DNA of 8,273 bases from positions 1 through 8,273 of the forward strand of contig DASUMP010000261.1 in assembly GCA_036277635.1 (NCBI GenBank). Reading direction: 5' to 3'. The translations under genes and the position numbers were made by a program. Shown one piece after another: positions 6,093-8,273 of the stretch. The notes under the pieces were generated by a model that worked only from the letters and a program-made list of their open reading frames with translations, made no database searches and was not told the origin of the DNA. Source of the stretch: DASUMP01 sp036277635 (GTDB taxonomy: Bacteria; Actinomycetota; Acidimicrobiia; IMCC26256; PALSA-610). The stretch's first letter is position 1. The number at the start of each line of letters is the position of its first letter.

Positions 6093-6095
6093 GTT
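6090..6095 (+). promoter_or_regulatory. Possible leaderless-type -10 box (TAGGTT) before the SDR gene
   Basis: TAGGTT starts on the polymerase stop codon and ends 6 bases before the GTG start at 6102, the spacing expected when transcription starts at or next to the start codon. The SDR gene has no Shine-Dalgarno in the short gap, which fits leaderless translation. The same hexamer lies 7 bases before the ATG at 8212. No clear -35 is seen, and the gene may instead be read from the upstream polymerase transcript. Confidence 0.35.
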
Positions 6096-6101
6096 CGGGC
6101 G

Positions 6102-6944
6102 GTGGAGCTCGACGGCAAGGTCGCGATCGTCACCGGCGCGAGCCGCGGTGTCGGAGCCGCGACCGCGATCGCGCTGGCGGCGCGCGGCGTGCGGGTCGCG
6201 TGTGCGGCGCGCGCGACCGACGCCTCACCGCTCCCGATCCCGGGAACGATCGACGAGACGGTCCGGCGCATCACCGACGCCGGCGGCATGGCGGTCACGG
6301 TGCCGACGAACCTCGCCGACGATGCTTCGACACTCGCGATGGTCGACGCGACGGTCGCGCGCTACGGGCGCGTCGACATCTTGGTGAACAACGCGGCCAT
6401 CACGTTCCCGGGCGACCTCGACCTGCCGATGAAGCGCTTCGATCTCGTGTTCGACGTCGACCTGCGCGCGCCGGTGCTCGCGACCGCCGCGGTCGTAGCC
6501 GGGATGCGGGAGCGGGGTGAGGGCGCGATCGTCAACGTGTCGTCACTCGCGGCGCTCAACTACTTCCCGGGCCTCATGGCGTACGGGATGGCGAAGGCAG
6601 CGCTCGAGCACTTCACGATGAGCGCGGCCGCCCAGCTCCGCCCGCACGGCATCGCCGTGAACACCTTCCGCATCGACATCCCGGTCGCGTCGGAAGGGTT
6701 CCTCATGAACCTCCCCGACCTCGACCACTCCGACTGGGAGCCACCGGAGGTCGCCGCCGAAGGCATCTGCTGGATGCTCGAGCAGCCGCCGTCGTGGACC
6801 GGGCACAACGTCGGCATGGCGCGCCTGCGCGCGGAGCACGGGATCATGGCGTCGCGCGCGGCGCGCGAGCACCGCCAACAACCGCATGTGGTGACCGACA
6901 CCCACCTGCGGCCGGTGGGCGACGAGCCGAGCGCGCGCGACTAG
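6102..6944 (+). CDS. SDR-family NAD(P)-dependent oxidoreductase
   Basis: A 280-residue classical short-chain dehydrogenase/reductase that would oxidise an alcohol or reduce a ketone using NAD(H) or NADP(H) in the cytoplasm. Visible motifs in order are the cofactor-binding TGASRGVG (11-18), the structural NNAA (96-99), catalytic S148 in NVSS, and YGMAK with Y161 and K165. Arg15 after the second glycine-motif serine, and Arg38 at the end of the second strand, hint at NADP(H), but this is a soft prediction. Residues from about 245 to 280 form a charged tail beyond the usual SDR core. The first in-frame start giving the normal N-terminus (ELDGKVAIVTG) is GTG 6102. The gene follows the polymerase gene by 9 bases, which suggests shared transcription but no evident shared function. 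It converges on a thiolase, so a role in fatty acid, steroid or related acyl metabolism is plausible but unproven. Substrate unknown. Confidence 0.92.
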   Translation: MELDGKVAIVTGASRGVGAATAIALAARGVRVACAARATDASPLPIPGTIDETVRRITDAGGMAVTVPTNLADDASTLAMVDATVARYGRVDILVNNAAITFPGDLDLPMKRFDLVFDVDLRAPVLATAAVVAGMRERGEGAIVNVSSLAALNYFPGLMAYGMAKAALEHFTMSAAAQLRPHGIAVNTFRIDIPVASEGFLMNLPDLDHSDWEPPEVAAEGICWMLEQPPSWTGHNVGMARLRAEHGIMASRAAREHRQQPHVVTDTHLRPVGDEPSARD

Positions 6945-8143
6945 GAGAGGCGCTCCACGACCATCGCCATGCCCTGGCCGCCGCCGACGCACATCGTCTC
7001 GAGGCCGTAGGTCTTCCCGGCGTCGTCGAGTCCGTTGAGCAACGTGGTCATGATGCGGGCGCCGGTCATGCCGAACGGGTGGCCGAGCGCGATCGCGCCG
7101 CCGTTCACGTTGAGCTTGTCCCATGCCACGCCGAGGTGCTTCGCCGACGGGAGCACCTGCGCCGCGAACGCCTCGTTGATCTCGACGAGGTCGATGTCGT
7201 CGATGGTGAGGTTCGCCCGCTTCAGCGCCTGGCGGCTCGCCTCCACCGGACCGAGGCCCATGATCTCGGGGTTCAGCGCGCTGACTCCGCTCGCCACGAT
7301 GCGGGCCAGCGGCGTGATGCCGAGCTCGCGTGCCTTGGTGTCGCTCATCACGACGACTGCGGCCGCGCCGTCGTTCAGCGGGCACGCATTGCCCGCGGTG
7401 ACCTCACCGTCGGGACGGAACACCGGCTTCAGCGTCGCGAGCTTCTCGACCGTGGTGCCCGCGCGCGGACCGTCGTCCTTGGTCACGACGGTGCCGTCGG
7501 GGAGCTCGACCGGCGTGATCTCCCGATCGAAGAACCCGCGCTCTTGCGCGGCGACCGCCCGCTGCTGCGACAGCGCGGCGAACTCGTCCATCTCCTGGCG
7601 ACCCACGTGCTCGAGCTCGCGCACGTTCTCCGCGGTCTGCCCCATCGCGATGTAGATGTCGGGGAGGCCCGCAGGCGGCGCCCATTCGGGCTGCCCGCCG
7701 TCGCTGCGCAGCTTCGTGCGCGCACGCGCCTCGTCGAACTTCGTGTTGGCCGGACCGCCGTCGGCCATGCCGTTCATGAACCGGCTCACCGTCTCGACGC
7801 CACCGGCGATGAACACGTCGCCCTCGCCTGCCTTGATCGCGTGCGACGCCATGCGGATCGTCTGCAGCGACGACGAGCAGTAGCGGTTGACCGTGACGCC
7901 GGGCGCATCCACGCCGGCGAGGAGCGCCGCGACCCGAGCGATGTTCACGCCCGCTTCGCCGGCCGGCTGGCCGCAACCCCAGATGACGTCTTCGACGAGG
8001 CCGGCGTCGAGCTGCGGGACCTTGTCGAGCACCGAACGGATGATCAGCGCAGAGAGGTCGTCGGGGCGGCACTCGGTGAGCGAGCCCTTGTTCGCCCGCC
8101 CGATCGGGGTGCGGGCAGTGGCGACGATCACGGCTTCGGACAT
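6941..8143 (-). CDS. Thiolase (acetyl-CoA C-acyltransferase family)
   Basis: A 400-residue thiolase. Members either split 3-ketoacyl-CoA with CoA (beta-oxidation) or condense two acetyl-CoA molecules. The active-site set is complete: the nucleophile C89 in NRYCSSSLQ, N323 in NEAFA, H355 in GHPFGMTG, and the second cysteine C385 in CVGGGQG. The start EAVIVATARTPIGRANKG and the full length are normal. The RYCSSSLQ version of the nucleophile motif, instead of the more common CASGLQ-type, suggests a degradative acyl-CoA subfamily, but I cannot tell which. I chose the ATG at 8143 because GAGGAG (8150-8155 on the minus strand) is 6 bases away. An adjacent GTG at 8146 would add one residue but leave only 3 bases of spacing. 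Its stop overlaps the SDR stop, and its upstream region is divergent from the gene at 8212. Confidence 0.95.
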   Translation of the reverse strand: MSEAVIVATARTPIGRANKGSLTECRPDDLSALIIRSVLDKVPQLDAGLVEDVIWGCGQPAGEAGVNIARVAALLAGVDAPGVTVNRYCSSSLQTIRMASHAIKAGEGDVFIAGGVETVSRFMNGMADGGPANTKFDEARARTKLRSDGGQPEWAPPAGLPDIYIAMGQTAENVRELEHVGRQEMDEFAALSQQRAVAAQERGFFDREITPVELPDGTVVTKDDGPRAGTTVEKLATLKPVFRPDGEVTAGNACPLNDGAAAVVVMSDTKARELGITPLARIVASGVSALNPEIMGLGPVEASRQALKRANLTIDDIDLVEINEAFAAQVLPSAKHLGVAWDKLNVNGGAIALGHPFGMTGARIMTTLLNGLDDAGKTYGLETMCVGGGQGMAMVVERLS

Positions 8144-8151
8144 CACAAGCT

Positions 8152-8161
8152 CCTCGCGAGG
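8152..8161. promoter_or_regulatory. 10-bp palindrome overlapping the thiolase ribosome-binding site
   Basis: CCTCGCGAGG is a perfect 10-bp palindrome lying 9 bases upstream of the thiolase ATG and sharing bases with its GAGGAG ribosome-binding site. It could be an operator half-pair for a dimeric regulator of acyl metabolism, or simply a chance symmetry made of the ribosome-binding site and GC-rich sequence. No second copy was seen in the divergent region. Confidence 0.3.
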
Positions 8162-8187
8162 CGTGCGAGCGGGAATCGGACCTCGCC

Positions 8188-8193
8188 ACGCTA
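8188..8193 (-). promoter_or_regulatory. Possible -10 box (TAGCGT) for the thiolase gene
   Basis: On the minus strand TAGCGTGGCG fits the TANNNT -10 pattern and resembles the TACGRTGCCG motifs at 4042 and 5123. It lies 44 bases before the thiolase ATG, giving a leader of roughly 35-40 bases that includes the palindrome and ribosome-binding site. No clear -35 element is seen. Confidence 0.3.
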
Positions 8194-8198
8194 GTCGC

Positions 8199-8204
8199 TA
8201 GGTT
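8199..8204 (+). promoter_or_regulatory. Possible leaderless-type -10 box (TAGGTT) for the right-edge gene
   Basis: TAGGTT ends 7 bases before the ATG at 8212, and no Shine-Dalgarno is present. This is the arrangement of leaderless actinobacterial genes. The preceding bases contain a direct repeat, GCTAG (8190-8194) and GCTAG (8197-8201), that overlaps this box and the opposing candidate box at 8188-8193. Confidence 0.4.
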
Positions 8205-8211
8205 CTCGGCG

Positions 8212-8273
8212 ATGACCGGGACCGGCCCGACCGACGCAGCGATCGCACTCCCACCCGAGCACCACCGCAGCCA
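8212..8273 (+). CDS. Start of an unidentified gene running off the right edge
   Basis: ATG at 8212 opens a frame with no stop to the window end. The first 20 residues, MTGTGPTDAAIALPPEHHRS, are not enough to name a family. Support comes from the divergent position relative to the thiolase and the TAGGTT box 7 bases upstream. The N-terminus is not hydrophobic, so a cytoplasmic protein is likelier than a secreted one. It may be a regulator or enzyme of the same acyl metabolism, but that is only a guess from position. Confidence 0.45.
   Translation, partial: MTGTGPTDAAIALPPEHHRS

Noticed and set aside
6794..8194. 466-codon plus-strand frame antisense to the thiolase gene
   Set aside because: The thiolase is complete and conserved on the other strand; the frame is Arg/His-rich shadow sequence.
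1..8273. Search for CRISPR arrays, tRNA or rRNA genes, transposases, att sites and toxin-antitoxin pairs
   Set aside because: No regularly spaced repeats, RNA-gene signatures, transposase motifs or terminal inverted repeats were seen by eye.

Overview
The window is GC-rich, gene-dense bacterial DNA with strong third-position G/C bias, so long open frames appear antisense to most real genes. Gene content (a bacterial Ku with a LigD-type polymerase, a thiolase, a short-chain dehydrogenase, GTG starts, and possibly leaderless promoters of the TAGGTT type) fits an actinobacterium. An Acidimicrobiia-like or other deep actinobacterial lineage is my guess, made without any database search. I see no RNA gene, insertion sequence, CRISPR array or phage gene. 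No stretch above 300 bases lacks a gene.

Positions 1-4025 hold a plus-strand transport cluster. It starts inside a PotD-like extracytoplasmic solute-binding protein whose signal peptide lies off the left edge. A perfect 11-bp stem with a GCGA tetraloop follows in the gap. Next come two PotB/PotC-like permeases joined by a TGATG overlap, then a second ligand-binding protein of a different class (type-1, LivJ/AmiC fold) with no visible signal peptide. No ATP-binding subunit is present, so it must be encoded outside the window. The substrate is unknown; polyamine-type is a family-level guess only.

Positions 4026-4286 hold a 58-residue cysteine-containing small protein with a strong ribosome-binding site. 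It converges on ku across a short perfect hairpin that may end transcription in both directions.

Positions 4276-6092 are a non-homologous end-joining pair. A minimal Ku (minus strand) is divergent from a stand-alone LigD-type polymerase (plus strand) that keeps all its catalytic residues but has no ligase or phosphoesterase domain. An SDR oxidoreductase gene begins 9 bases after the polymerase gene. It ends tail-to-tail with a thiolase gene on the minus strand, and the two stop codons share the four bases CTAG. The thiolase promoter region is divergent from a gene that starts at 8212 and runs off the right edge.

Most of this is ordinary housekeeping and accessory metabolism. The most interesting points are regulatory or architectural: the intercistronic GNRA stem-loop, the signal-less binding protein inside an importer operon, the near-identical TAGGTT boxes placed 6-7 bases before start codons, and a recurrent TACGRTGCCG promoter-like motif. 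I did not find convincing evidence of a wholly new biological system.
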